64,000 nt of DNA from Macrothele yani (GCA_039090855.1 CM076996.1:45226469-45290468); one strand, 5' to 3'. Counted from the first letter of the stretch, positions 33,845 through 45,840 are shown. Notes: generated by a model not told the origin, from the sequence alone. Numbers and translations are program-made.

Positions 33845-35559
33845 CAGGACCGCAGCAAGCTTTTCTTATCTGGGAGGGCCAGACTTAAAATTACGCCCCT
33901 TCGAGTTTCACTCAAATAATATGTGGTTTTTATTTTCTCACACACTGCCGTTGTAGGAAGGTTCTTATGGACCTTATTCACCTCGCATTGCATCATGGGA
34001 AAGCCTTTCCGTGGACGAGGACCTACAAGAGTTTGTTTACATGCGTTTTCCCATTGCTTAACATGGCGTTACGTTGCAAGGGTTCAGGAAAAAACGCGAT
34101 TTTCGTAAATTTATTTACGACATGTGTAACATTTGCTCATCGTATGGTTGTGCTAATAAATCCTGCAACCTAAATTGTGTAGACGAAAGAAAAACATTCT
34201 TTAATTTTCCGCTGAAAAAGATGAAATTATTAAGGGAATGGCTGTGTAAAATGAAACGCGGTGATTTCCATTCCGATGTGCACTCTCCAATATGTTCTGT
34301 CCACTTTAACGAAAAAAGCTTTTGGATATTATGACACTACGAATCAAAGGCAGTTGAAACCTCGTAGTATTCCTTCGAATTTCAATTTCAAAAAAGAAAA
34401 AAAAGGTAGGCGAAAATTGATGGAATATTTGGATCGGTAAATTACGAATTAAGTTCTACTTTCCTCAAAGAATAAAATAAACATAGCTATAATTTCTCTT
34501 TTATTTAATGTTACGCATTCATTTAATTTTTAAGCAGATTGCCTAGCGTGCGAACCCTATAGTTTGTTTCCTTATTACGTATTTGTCTGAGCTTTTAAAT
34601 GTTTTTGTTTTACAAAACAAGGTACTAAATTTTACGTTTCAGATACTTCGCCAATGTCTGGCAATAAGAACATGAAAATTTAATATAGCGTGTACGAGAA
34701 ATGCTACATTAAAAACTTCATTATGACTAACGGCGATGCTTTCCTGCATTATCCGAAATAAACATCGAACACAATGTTGTCTTTGTATATTTTTGCAACC
34801 TTGATTTGTTCTTCTAAGAAATTAATTTCTTCTTCTTCTCCCTGTAGCTCTATAAATTCCTCGGCAGAATCTATGACGTTAGGATTGTAAAAATTAGGCA
34901 ACAGGAAGGGATAATCAAATAGCGAAAACATTGAATCAGCAATCATGGTGGTACGCAGAAATCCACTTCTGACGTCCATTATGATCGTTCAAAGATCGCA
35001 GTTTCGGTTTTGGACAGAATTTTATTAAAAATGTAAAACTAGGTAAATACCCGAGAACCAGAGATTGCAAAATATCAAGTACAGCGTGAACGTTTTGTGA
35101 ACGCCGACAACACAACATTCCACAGAAATGCAGAACGAAAAACAAACCAGCGCAGAACGAATGAGTATCTGATAATGAACTTAACAATAGGGAGGAGCTT
35201 CATGGATAGGGCTTGGAAAAATTTAGCTCAAGATTAAACGCTCAGAGAACTTTCTGCAACAGAGCACAAATGATCAATTAGCTCTTCATCCCAACAACAT
35301 GTTCGGAAAGGTCATGGAGGTTACGCAGATCAGCATATTGTTTTCTATGCCTCCATTCACTGTTTTGGAAAATTGCCTTAATGGATATGAGATGTTTGCA
35401 CCTCATAGTGTATTTTAATTACATCCTGGTTAACTGCATGGAGTACTGTATGAGACTAACTCAAGTCTTTAAAAAGAAAATACGCCCTTGGAATAACCAT
35501 TTTTTTATTTACGCCCCTAGAATAACCATATACCTGCCCTCCAAGTAGCTACGGCTCTG
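33845..35559 (+). mobile_element. hAT/P-like insertion containing a THAP domain
   Basis: The tandem repeat is interrupted by 1.7 kb whose ends are weakly inverted (CAGGACCGCAGC at 33845; complement of CAGAGCCGTAGC at 35559). GTAAAGC and GTAACGC lie outside the left and right ends. A THAP exon lies inside on plus. Two minus frames (34749-34979, rich in Glu; 34936-35187) look protein-like but I do not recognise them. The transposon class is inference from THAP plus CAG-type ends. Confidence 0.5.
34125..34430 (+). pseudogene. THAP zinc-finger domain, frameshifted
   Basis: The frame reads CNICSSYGCANKS, FFNFPLKKMKLLREW and ICSVHFNEKSF, which fits the THAP C2CH pattern (CxxxxC ... CxxH) with the invariant Pro and Trp. 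Just after KSF an extra T in TTTTGG shifts the frame. In the next frame the protein continues GYYDTTNQRQLKPRSIPSNF, matching the AVPTIF-type end of THAP domains. A possible donor (AAAAG|GTAGGC) follows near 34405. THAP domains bind DNA and occur in host regulators and in P and hAT-type transposases. Confidence 0.7.
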
Positions 35560-36290
35560 GTAACGCACAGCTTTTCCGCTAGGAGGCGTAAACTTTATGT
35601 TTTCCTGTGTATCTCTCTAACTCTTTTATTTGAAAAGCAATTTTGTCTCTGATATCTTCCGCTATGATAAACTTCTTGTGCATAATTTGCTAATTTTTGC
35701 CGCCCCGGTGGCGCAGTGGTCTAAGCGATATATCATTGTCCGAAAGGGATCTATCATTTGTCCGAAAGGGATCCGGGTTCGAATACCGGTGAGGCATGGA
35801 TGTCGTGTTTGTCTTACAGCACTGGCTCCCTCCCTTCCCTGGAACCAATGACTCAAAATTAGGGACGGGCGACTGCTTATAGCCCATTAAGTTACTTACG
35901 GTGTTCGTTAAACCTCCAATAGAAAAAAATGGCTAATTTTCGTAAAACACTTTTCAGCTGCTAGTGGGAGTAATTAGCTATTTCTATTTGAGGATGTTTC
36001 ATCGATTGTAAAAATCCGGTGGATTCTTTTTATGCTACTGGTTCCACTCCCTATAAATTCCCGTTGACATTGCATTTTCAAGTATGCACAGGTTTTTCCT
36101 AGGTGGTACGAGTGTATCCTCTTTTCCGCTGAACTTTTATATTTTCTAAAAAATCTGATTTGAAAATTTATTTTTCGTGTCTGAAAGAATTCAAATGACG
36201 TGCTCAATGCAACGGAAAATTCAATTACATCTTTCTTGCTAGATAGTGGTAGATAGTGTATATATATATATATATATATACTTAAGAGCA
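35560..36290 (+). repeat. degenerate tandem repeat, second block
   Basis: Continuation of the 32400-33837 array (TTTTCCGCTAGGAGGCGTAAAC at 35572), interrupted by a SINE and ending in a (TA)n run at about 36256-36281. Confidence 0.55.
35699..35931 (+). mobile_element. SINE-A with internal 21-bp duplication
   Basis: Plus-oriented, starting GCCGCCCCGGTGGCGCAG. The segment TATCATTGTCCGAAAGGGAT is repeated in tandem between boxes A and B. GCTAATTTT occurs on both sides (35689-35697, 35932-35940). The tail is short (AGAAAAAAAT). Confidence 0.9.
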
Positions 36291-38040
36291 AAACTGAAGA
36301 CTAAGGAAACAATTTTAGAATTTAAAACGAAGGGTGCAAAATAACCTGAAAATCAAAACGCGCAACGCAGCAGTTTTGAAAATTCAGAATACACATTCTA
36401 TAAAGAAGATACCTAAGCAAAAAATACATATATAATTTTGACTCACACCTAATACAACATAGAAAAGGTTATGTATCTACCTGTGTGAGTAAAAGGAGAA
36501 AAGATAAAAAAATAAAATAAAACAACTGAATGTAGAAGGTGTCGAGAATACTGAGCCTTGGCTTTATCAAGGACCAGCAAAACTCTGCATTTTCTCACTT
36601 CCACAAAGACCTAGTTGGAAATGGGTTTCTGCAAGGCCATAGATGCAAGTAACATTCCCACCTAAAATAGTTAAAAAATATATATATATAAGTCATGTCC
36701 TCCGTAGAGTAGCATGACCTAGCACTAGTTAACAATTTCGCTTGCATCCATTAACCTTCATGGCCCGACCCATGCTCTTCATCTGTTACTATTAAACAGA
36801 GAGAAGAAGATTAAAGAGAACTCAAGCTGTGAGAGTGACATAATAAATGGAAATGATTTTCAGCTATAACGAAATTCCAAGTTCGTTTGAGAGAGAATTT
36901 AAACCTGAAAAATAATGCAAAGGAATCCAAATTTTACATTGCAATTAAAAAAAAGGAAATGTTAATTTATACCGAACAGATTTTTGAAAGAAAACTGAGT
37001 CTAAAACCCCTACTCTACAACTTATGACAGCACGAAAACGAGAATAAGTTAAAGATAAATATTAACTAAAGAAAACTTTGTGAAAGTTATATACCTTAAA
37101 CAGTTAGTTGCAATATGTACAAAGTATTTCAGCAGTGCTTTAAGTGCATAATTAATTAGTTATTAAGAACTTAACTACTTTGAAAAAACAGCGCATAGAC
37201 AGCGCATAGAAAAGGAACAGGCTTAGCCTTCTTCTGTTCCTAGGTACCTCAAAAGACGCTCAAAGTTACAAAGAAAAGTAAGAGTTAAAACCCGCAAAAA
37301 TGTTAACAGACAAACCAATGCTTAAAAGCTGAAAAGCTAAAAAACGACAGAGAAAAGGTACATAAAGTACAAACATTGAACTTATAAAACCTTAGAACCC
37401 AAAAACAAGGAAGAGAGCTTACCTCTTGTGTAACAAAAACTTTTCTCCACACAAGAGGAGAACATGGCTGACCCCTTCTGCCACTCCCTAGACGCTGGGG
37501 GCAGTGAGGGTGGGGCTGATGGCCTCCTCATACAGCAAGAAAACAACGCGCGGAGATTTTAACCAGAGAAAAAAATATATAAACTTAAGACTGTGGATCT
37601 GTAAGATCAGAATGAGCAGAATTAACTCTCCAGAATACATGAGAAATATTATGAAATACACGAGCAGTTTATTTAATAATCTTTGCATGTATTAAATCAC
37701 CTTAGTGAGCTTCTATAGATTAATCAGAATCTTATTAATTTTAATGTTGGTTTTACTATTTTTAGTATAGCTATCCTAGTGATGAATAACTAGTTTTCTT
37801 TTTTATTTGTTTTTATTTCTTTTATACACAGATTTTTAAGCTTTTTTTGTGATTTTTTTTATATTATTTAATTTTTTGTTTTAATAGGACCGTCATATCC
37901 ATAGCACTAAGGTTCCTTTAGGTAGTTAATAGGCATCCTCTAGCCAACTTCCTTACGGCTTTGATTGGTCAGAATCATATTATTAACTGTGTAGAAAATT
38001 AAAGCAGATCTGCCAACCTTACTCTATTATTCAGAATAAT
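36290..38040. other. no recognised gene
   Basis: AT- and A-rich DNA with no domain or family that I can name. It lies downstream of the reverse transcriptase relic and may be its 3' part; nothing in the sequence proves that. Confidence 0.4.
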
Positions 38041-38045
38041 TTTTC

Positions 38046-39640
38046 TTAAAGTTCTTTGATGAAAGAAGAAGGAATTTCGTTCTCTAGAAAACTTTCTAAT
38101 AGTATATTAATGTGGTAATTGAAATCCAAATTGTTGCTGCAAATTCTTGAAATTCTTAGGACCTGAGAAATTAGTACATTCTCAATTACTTTGGTTGAAA
38201 TGTTATTATTCCAGTGTAGATATTTAATTACTTTGAAAGGAAAATTAACTCTTTTATCAAAGAGGCTAATAGATGGGTTACCTCTGTTGAGCTTAATGCT
38301 TAAGTCTAGGAACTCAAGTTCCTGATTACTGTGGTTTGTTTTACATAAGTTAAGAGAGCTAGGATAGATATTATCAAAATCACTCTCTATAACTTCTGAA
38401 TTATTGATACACAGCAGATCATCAATATATCTAAAAGTGTAAAGGTAGTTATCTGAGCAGGTGGGGTGATTTTTAATGAATTTATATTCCTTAAAGAACA
38501 GGAATAGATTAGCGATATTTGTGGACATTGATGTTCCCATTGGAATACCGTTCACTTGCTTATAGAGAGTATTATTATATAAGATATGGTTATTTTTTAT
38601 GCAGCAATTGAGATAAGAGTTCCAAGTTCCTACATCAACAAATTGGTTAAGTTTAAATTCTGCATACAGCTCCTTAAATGTAGTGATTATATCTGATAGA
38701 GGCAGATTAGTATATAGGTTTTCAAAATCATAACTATTAATATCTAGGGGACAAACTTTGAGTATAGTAGAAATTACTTCTGCATTATTATTAATTATCC
38801 AAAAATCTCTGTACATCAAGTTAGAACAGTTTCTAATGTGTTTCAAAACCTTCTTTAAGACATCTTCAAAAGCAAGATCTATTTTCTTTTTATGACTCCT
38901 TACTCCACTAGCTATGAACCTGAACTTCACAGGATCCTTATGAAACTTAACCGTTGCAAAAGAAATGGAAATTCAGGCCCATATCTTCTAGTTTGTGGAA
39001 TTTTAAGTTTCTTGAAGAATGCCTTAAACCGATTTTCTAACTGCTTGGTAGAATAACTTACGGGCTCGTATGTTACTCTATTATTGAGTTCCATAGTTAA
39101 CAATTCAAAATAGAACTTCTTACAGATAATTGCAAAATTATTGCTAGCTTTATCCGTAGTGGTAAAAATAAATTGGTCTTGTAGTTTGGAGAGTGACCTT
39201 TTAGCTTCTCCAGAGAAAAGAGATTTCTGTCGAAACAAAAGTCCAGACCTGCCAACTCACCGGTGAAGTTATTGATTATATTATATTTCCATTCTGCGAA
39301 GGCCTCAATAGGCTGATTGTACGTCAAACTGGTTTTTACGATGTACTTATTTACATCTTGAGTGAAGCTCTCAAGAATCCTTTCTTTGGAAATTGTGAAG
39401 GAAGGTCTGAATTTAGAGCCATACTCTAATAAATTCCTAAGCTTTTCATTTTCAACATAACTCAAGTTTCCGGTGATAATATGGTTGTAATTCTTATCAT
39501 AGTGAACTGTTTCTTTATGTTCATCACAAGAACAAGAAGTAATTATAGGAATGTAGCCCGAAGAGTTAAGTTTGTAGTTTTTAACTATTGACCCTAAGGT
39601 CTTAACATATTTAAAACTTACAATAGACTGGTGCCTGTGG
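38046..39640 (-). pseudogene. Penelope-like reverse transcriptase, frameshifted
   Basis: Three overlapping minus frames (about 39640-39097, 39238-38927, 38930-38046) form one protein: CSCDEHKE, HIITGNLSYVENEKLRNLL, TTDKASNNFAIICKKFY, then the RT core YDFENLYTNLPL (motif A), GIPMGTSMSTNIANLF (motif B) and FRYIDDLLCIN (motif C, YIDD). The motif spacing and the DKASNN block fit Penelope-type RTs. No GIY-YIG endonuclease is visible. Frameshifts near 39240 and 38928 inactivate it. It is cut at 39743 by a Tc1. Confidence 0.65.
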
Positions 39641-39742
39641 ATGGGAAAAAAATTGCATTATTGTAGAACAGCTTCCTTACATTGAGATTATCGTAGGCTT
39701 TATTGAGGAACCTGATGGTAACAAAATTACTGGATATATATA

Positions 39743-41971
39743 CACTATCTACCAACAAGTAATTGGACACTCCTGCAATCGACGATATATGCGGTCCTGA
39801 TACACGTCTCAGCAGCCGCCGTTAAATATCGTGTGAGAAACAACAACGCAGCCAGTCGCATACAAGATGCCACGCAGTTCGGAGCTCTCTGATTTCGAGA
39901 AAGGTGTAATCGTCGGGTATCACAGAAATGGCCGATCCATACGTGACATATCCAGCTAGTTGAAGTGCACAAAATCGACAGTGGCCTACGTGATTGGCAA
40001 GTGGAAGATGAGAGGTGACTGTCGGAATGTGCCCCGACCCGTCAGACCCACAAAACTGGGAGTTAGAGACCGACGGGTGCTGGCTAGAGAAATTCGGAAG
40101 AACCGCACCAATCGATGGGCCACATCCGCGAGGAGTTTCAACAAGCATCCGGGAGTGTTCTTTCGATGAATACCATCCGTAAGGAAGCCCATCTTCTCGG
40201 TTATTATGGACGTGCTGCCGCCCACAAGCCTTTGATCACCAAGTCCAATAGCGGTGCTCGGCAAACGTGGTGCAAAGAACGTCGACAGTGGACCGTTGAA
40301 CAGTGGAAACAGGTTCTCTGGAGCGACGAATCAAGGTTCACCCTCTACCGTTTGGATGGCAGGGTCTGAGTTTGGCGTCTGCCTGGAGAACGCCTCCTGC
40401 CGGAATGTATTGTGTCAATTGTGAAGTTCGGCGGCGGTGGAATTACGTTATAAGGGTATTTTTCCTGGTATGGTACGGGACCCTTGGTCGCAATTCCTGG
40501 TAGACTGAATGCCGAGACCTACTGCACCATTTTGGACGACCATGCGCTTCCTACGTTGTGGCAGTTTTACGGGGTGGACCCATGTATAACGAAGTGAATT
40601 TCTCCGTCATTTTTGGTCTACGCCGGGGTTCGAACCCGGGTCCACTCATTGCGGAATAAGTTGCTCTACCAATTAAGCTACGCGGACGTTTTATTCTGAT
40701 TCCTATCTGCCTTTATGTCGTGTGCGTCCTTCTGGCAGGTACGTCACATCTCCCCCCGAAAGAGGGCCGGGGGCATGGCCCACGGATCAGCCGTGACCAT
40801 GAATCGTTGCAGGCAGACAACCACTGAAGAACGTGCACTTGAGAACTCCCAGTCAATCTGGTGTGTGGAATGCAACGTCACACACATTTATTTTTCGAAG
40901 CACTGGAGAAGGGATTCTCTGATTTTTCCTATCTCGCGGTGTGGAAATAACATCACACCAATGCGAGATTTTGAACGGTCGGGTCATCCGGGTAGTTCGG
41001 GCGCCATTATAACGAAGTAAATTTCTCCGTCATTTTTGGTCTACGCCGGGATTCGAACCCGAGGCCGCTTATTCCGGAACAAGTCGCTCTACCAACTGAG
41101 CTACACATGTATTCTGATTCCTATCTGCCTTTATGTCATGTGCGCCCTGCTGGCAGGTACGTCACATCTCCCCCCCCGAAAGAGGGCCGGGGGCATGGCC
41201 CACGGATCAGCCGTGACCATGAATCGTTGCAGGCAGCCATCCACTGTAGAACGTGCACTTGAGAACTCCCAGTCAATCTGTTGTGTGGAATGCAACATCA
41301 CACATTTTTATTTTTCGAAGCGCTAGAGAAGGAATTCTCTGATTTTTCCTGTCTCGCGGTGTGGAATTAACATCACACCAATGCGAGATTTTGAACGGCC
41401 GGCTCATCCGGATAGTTCGGGCGCCATTATAACGAAGTGAATTTCTCCGTCATTTTTGGTCTACGCCGGGGTTCGAACCCGGGTCCACTCATTCCGGAAT
41501 AAGTTGCTCTACCAATTAAGCTGCGCGGACGTTTTATTCTGATTCCTATCTGCCTTTATGTCGTGTGCGTCCTTCTGGCAGGTACGTCACACATGTTACT
41601 TTCAGGATGACAATGCCACCTGTCATGTTGCCAGGTCCACCATGGCTTAGTATGGTGACAATGGGGTTAATCGAATGGACTGGCCTGCGCAGAGCCCGGA
41701 CCTTAACCCTATCGAACACCTCTGGGGCGAGTTGGAACGTCGACTTAAGGGGTGCCCCCATCGTCCGAAATCGGTGAAGGAACTGACCTGTCTTCTCCAA
41801 GCCGAGTGGAAGAAAATACCGCTAGCCGTCGTACAACGCCTGGTTGAGAGTATGCCCCGGAGTGTCGAAGCTGTAATCGCCGCTCGTGGAGGATCCACCC
41901 ACTATTGAAGGCGAATAAACTTCGTTTTCCTTTGCTATCACAGGTGTCCAATTACTTGTTGGTAGATAGTG
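39743..41971 (+). mobile_element. Tc1-like transposon (family 3) hosting a TRIM array
   Basis: Same termini as 20792-22010 (CACTATCTACCAACAAGTAA), TA-flanked. Without the 1011-bp insertion plus duplication at 40585-41595 it would be 1218 bp, matching its sister. The transposase begins at 39867 but has TAG at 39957-39959, a one-base deletion near 40110, and nonsense changes at Trp codons near 40366, 40451 and 41648. The C-terminal part (41597-41908) keeps SPDLNPIEHLW. Confidence 0.93.
40585..41591 (-). mobile_element. TRIM three-LTR array
   Basis: Minus orientation LTR (41591-41428), internal (41427-41167), LTR (41166-41008), internal (41007-40749), LTR (40748-40585), flanked by CATG on both sides (40581-40584, 41592-41595). 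Primer sites are at 41426-41415 and 41006-40995. The outer LTRs (164 bp) differ at 2 positions; the middle LTR (159 bp) is clearly different and has lost the 5' part of its tRNA acceptor. The internals are about 260 bp, longer than in the other copies by an extra block ending CGGGGGGAGA. tRNA-like modules lie at 41530-41459 and 40687-40616. Confidence 0.9.
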
Positions 41972-42091
41972 TATATTGCGGATAATTATTAACTCACCCC
42001 CCCCCCTTTCATATGTCTATGAAACTAGAGTATTCACTTATCGAAGTGATTGATAACCGCATATAACATATATGCCTTGAAAATATATCAC

Positions 42092-42300
42092 TTTTTTTTT
42101 ATTTGATAGTGGGTTTAACGACCGCCGTGAACAACTCAATGGGCTATAAGCAGTCGCCCGTCCCTAATTTAGGGCCACTGACCCCAGGGAAGGGAGAGAG
42201 CCAGTGCCGTAAGGTAACACAACATCCATGCCTCATTGAGATTAGAACCATCTCGGACGAATGATCAGAAGCCATCGCTTAGACCATTGCGCCACCCTGC
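42092..42300 (-). mobile_element. SINE-A, diverged
   Basis: Minus-oriented copy with a T-run, body and head complement GCGCCACCCTGC. Box B is decayed (GAGATTAGAACC on plus). An (ATA)n microsatellite follows at about 42384-42424. Confidence 0.85.
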
Positions 42301-42671
42301 CATCTCCTTTTCTCAGCTGAATGCATTTACAGACATTGTTTGCCTTAATTAACGGAAATGGCTAATCGGTTTTAAGCATTCACAATAATAATAATAATAA
42401 TGATAATAATAATAATAATAATAAAGCTGTCTAAAAACTTACATACCTGAAAAACAGCAGCCTCAATAATGTTGGGAGGAAACATATTTCTGAAAAAAGA
42501 AATTTTTTTGTCTAAAATGAAATCTCGTATTTGGCAAAAAAAAACGAAGAAATCGAAGATGTGAAAATTAACTCTTAAAATTTCCAGCATACAAAACAAG
42601 GAAAATTTGGCCAATATTTAAGAAAGAATGTGGAAGGATTATATACTTTTTTTTCTCATTAAGAACTTTTA

Positions 42672-43200
42672 CGAGGGGTGTCAATAAAGTTCGGCGGCAA
42701 TGCGCAAAAAGAAAGGTTGTGAGAGGTGCGGTAACTTGCCCGATGCAATCAAGTTCATGAGCGAACATGTCCATAATAGCTGTGAGAGAGAGTTGGACAA
42801 ATAGCAGGCAGCTGATGTACAGTAGGTGCATGTTGCTAACGGGCAAAAATGGAGAAAAAAATATATAAAATTTCGCTTTAAATTGAACCGTTGCTGTGCT
42901 GAATCACTCACCATATTTGCTTAATCTGGAACCGGATGACTGCTTTTTTGTTTCCCCGACTAAAATTAGTGCTGAAAGGGAAGAGGTTTGCGGTCATTTA
43001 GAACACACAAGCGGCTGTGATGAACCAGCTGCAAACGATAACAAAGGAAAACTTTTCCCACAGCATCCAACAATTATACGAACGATATCAAAAATAAATT
43101 GCATCCGGGAAAGAGTATTTTAAAGCTAGTAAAGTATGTTTTCTTAAACCTGTTGTTCATTTTTATCGTGCATTCATCGAACTTTATTGACACACCCTAT
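42672..43200 (+). mobile_element. short mariner-like derivative
   Basis: GGGGTGTCAATAAAGTTCG near 42675 and the complement of GGTGTGTCAATAAAGTTCG ending about 43198 form inverted termini. A plus frame at about 42900-43123 resembles the mariner C-terminus (PYLLNLEPDDCFF for PYSPDLAPCDFFL). About 530 bp total, so most of the transposase is deleted. Confidence 0.65.
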
Positions 43201-44019
43201 AATTAAAAAATATAGTACAGACACTATTTCTCATAAGAACAACAGTCAAGGGTAGGATATAATAAAATCAAGCAGTGAGGTTTTAGGTTTTAAACTTGTT
43301 CAGTACTTTCACACCTGAAACTTTATAAGCGTTTCATTAGTGAATTGGAAAACATTTAAAGTGAAACTGAAAAGTCACCCAGACTGTAACAAATTTATCT
43401 AGAGAAAACGAAGCTTGTTTTTGATTTTCTGAGAGGGGTAGTTTCTGAAGCTAAAACGGAAGATATTTGTCTCGTGATCAAAACCTAAACTTTTATGGCA
43501 GAAAAAAACTTTTAAAAGACAGTTTTAATTTGAAGTTACGAAGTAAAATATTTCAGCTCTTCCAACGCAAACTCACAAGCTGTTTCTTTCTGATGCCGCA
43601 TTAGCTACTCTTTAGCGACAAATCATCAGTCTATAACGCTTAAACGCTTTCAAGTCAAGAAAAATAGATTAAATCCTCAAGCATACCAAAGAAAGAAGTA
43701 ATTTATATTCATGTTTTTCACGAATGAAACCAGCCAACCTTCGATACTTTAGAGATATTTTCTCATTAAAAAGTCTTTTCATTTCCCATGGAAGATTTAG
43801 TTTTCTAGGGTTGAAACCAGGAATTTTTACTTGTAAATCACAATGTAGAGGTAAGAAAACGACTTTTACATTTACCTGTTCTACAAATAAAGAAACAATA
43901 TACCGAAGACACTTAAAATTCTGCGTTTTCTCAGAATCCTCCCTCCATCATTCATTTAGTTGTCAAAAGCGTCATTTCAGTCAGAGCAGAGGAAGCACCT
44001 GATTTCTTCAAGCCTCATG
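43201..44019. other. no recognised gene
   Basis: Spacer with no family resemblance that I can see. Confidence 0.45.
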
Positions 44020-44089
44020 CAGGGTCCATATGTTTGTAGAGATCTTCACAGGTCCGGCCGGGAAGATCTCTACAAACATATGGACCCTG
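44020..44089. repeat. perfect 28-bp-arm hairpin
   Basis: Arms 44020-44047 and 44062-44089 are exact reverse complements around a GC-rich 14-nt loop. The arm begins CAGGGTCCATATG. Not flanked by any transposon end. Confidence 0.95.
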
Positions 44090-44339
44090 GATTGAAAAAA
44101 AATCTTGCCGTCTCCCAAAACGAAGACTGACTTGTCAAATAAATCAAACAGCAATGTTCACTGAGGGAAACGAAAGATCCCATTCGCCACCGGATGCATT
44201 GATTAATTACAGCTGAAACCAACAAGTTTGGCTGTAAGATGAAAGCCTGAAATAGGACGGTTGATTTCTTCAAAGGTTTGAAATCAAATTCCGTTTCCAC
44301 TTTGGTGACTTTAGCGACTAAAACAAACTGCGTTTAATA

Positions 44340-44579
44340 CAAATTTGGAGGATGTGAATCCGTTTATTGGTGTAAATATGACACTGATGTTATGTCAGAT
44401 AATATCCGGAAACTTGAAAATTTCGTCGTCTTTGAGCAGGAATCGAACTGCGTCTCCCGGAGAGCGCCCGTGTATACTAACCACTACACCACCCAGAACG
44501 ACATACTTTTCGGATATTATCTGACTTAACATCCATGTCATATTTCCACCAATAAACGGATTCGCATCTTCCAAATTTG
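44340..44579. mobile_element. tRNA-bearing MITE, single-copy form
   Basis: TA-flanked termini CAAATTTGGAGGATG and complement (TTCCAAATTTG), shared with 18795-19252. About 75 bp of each end are inverted repeats (to ATAATATCCG). The middle holds one tRNA-like block on minus (about 44503-44430): GTGTAGTGGTTAGTATAC and AGTTCGATTCC. Confidence 0.8.
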
Positions 44580-44581
44580 TA

Positions 44582-45687
44582 TTGTACAATGGTGTAATCC
44601 CGCATTTTATTCATTTACAAACTGCTTTTTTTTGTTTTTCGAGAAATGTTTACATAAACATAATTTTCATCTTCACGAAACCAAAATCAAATAAACGATT
44701 CGTTGCTACAGCGGAGATGAGGAAGTTTGAAGTATTTGTTTACATATTTGGGGATCGAGTGCTACCTGGTACATACTTACGTGTAGAAGAGTTTAAGCCT
44801 TTACATTTGTAACAGAATTACGTACTCAGATCAAAACCTCATTTGTGGGAGGAATTCTTACGAGAAATGGCACGTCTTTCTATGTTACATTCCGTTTACT
44901 ACCAGTTCAGTAGAGCACCGTTGGGTTCTTCGAACTTTTCTGAATAGCGAACAACATGACAAAACTAGGTGAAAGTCCATCAATAATAATAGGGGGAAAT
45001 GAGATATGTATAGTAATATTTTAATATTTTTATAGGTATTTATTGGTTTGTGATGTGCAGATGTGAAAGCATGTTTCATGATCATTACTACAAAAAAAAA
45101 GTGTATTGGTTGAAGCAGGGATTCGACAATTAAAACAGGCAAGCGCTCTTTCCGCTGCACAACTAAAGTGGGGCAAATGTTCAAACGTTCAGACAAAGGA
45201 AACTACATTATTTTTGATGGAATAGGATTCCCACACCACATGAAAAAGAAGAGTACAAATGCATATGTTTATTATGAATACCGATTATTTCAGAGGTTTT
45301 GAATACTAAAACTTAATTTTCGGAAAAAGAAACAATGCAGTTAACAAGATCTTCATGTTACAAACAACTCTGCAGTAGGTACCTGTTGTACCTATATATT
45401 TAATAGTTTTCATAAAATTCAATTATATATACAAATTTATCACAGCATAGCTCATAGCACATTTGAGAATTCAGTCCATGTATTCAAGGTAGCTGAATAT
45501 TAGGTTTTCCATTTTAAAAACGTATTTTTGTTTTTCATTTTAGAATTTCTTATATGGACAAATCTTGCGAGCCATTACAAAGCATACCATGGACCACGGA
45601 TTGAAGACATTTGCTGTAGATGAAGCCTTGCGTTTTTTGCTATAAGTGGGGGAAAACTCTTAATGAAAGTCTGAAACGGGTCGGGTC
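44582..45687. other. no recognised gene
   Basis: AT-rich spacer; short frames without domain signatures. Confidence 0.45.
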
Positions 45688-45768
45688 AGGCTGTAACGTA
45701 CCAGGAGATGTGACGTACCTGCCAGCAGGACGCACACGACATAAAGGCAGATAGGAATCAGAATAAAC

Positions 45769-45840
45769 GTCTGCGTAGCTCAGTTGGTAGAGCGACTTGT
45801 TCCGGAATAAGCAGCCTCGGGTTCAAATCCCGGCGTAGAC
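45769..45840 (+). other. tRNA-like module in 5' LTR
   Basis: 72 nt. The acceptor GTCTGCG pairs with CGTAGAC over all 7 positions (one G-T). D arm GCTCAGTTGGTAGAGC has box A character; T arm TCGGGTTCAAATCCCGG contains box B. Exactly 23 nt separate the D and T arms, the canonical class I spacing. The anticodon arm is weak; one shifted register gives a 6-nt loop with CCG (Arg). This may act as a Pol III promoter; it is not counted as a genuine tRNA gene. Confidence 0.75.

Noticed and set aside
34749..35187. Glu-rich minus frames as a host gene
   Set aside because: They lie inside a probable transposon insertion and have no recognised homology; noted only within that element.
44582..45300. Host gene frames
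   Set aside because: Short frames with low-complexity composition and no domain signature.
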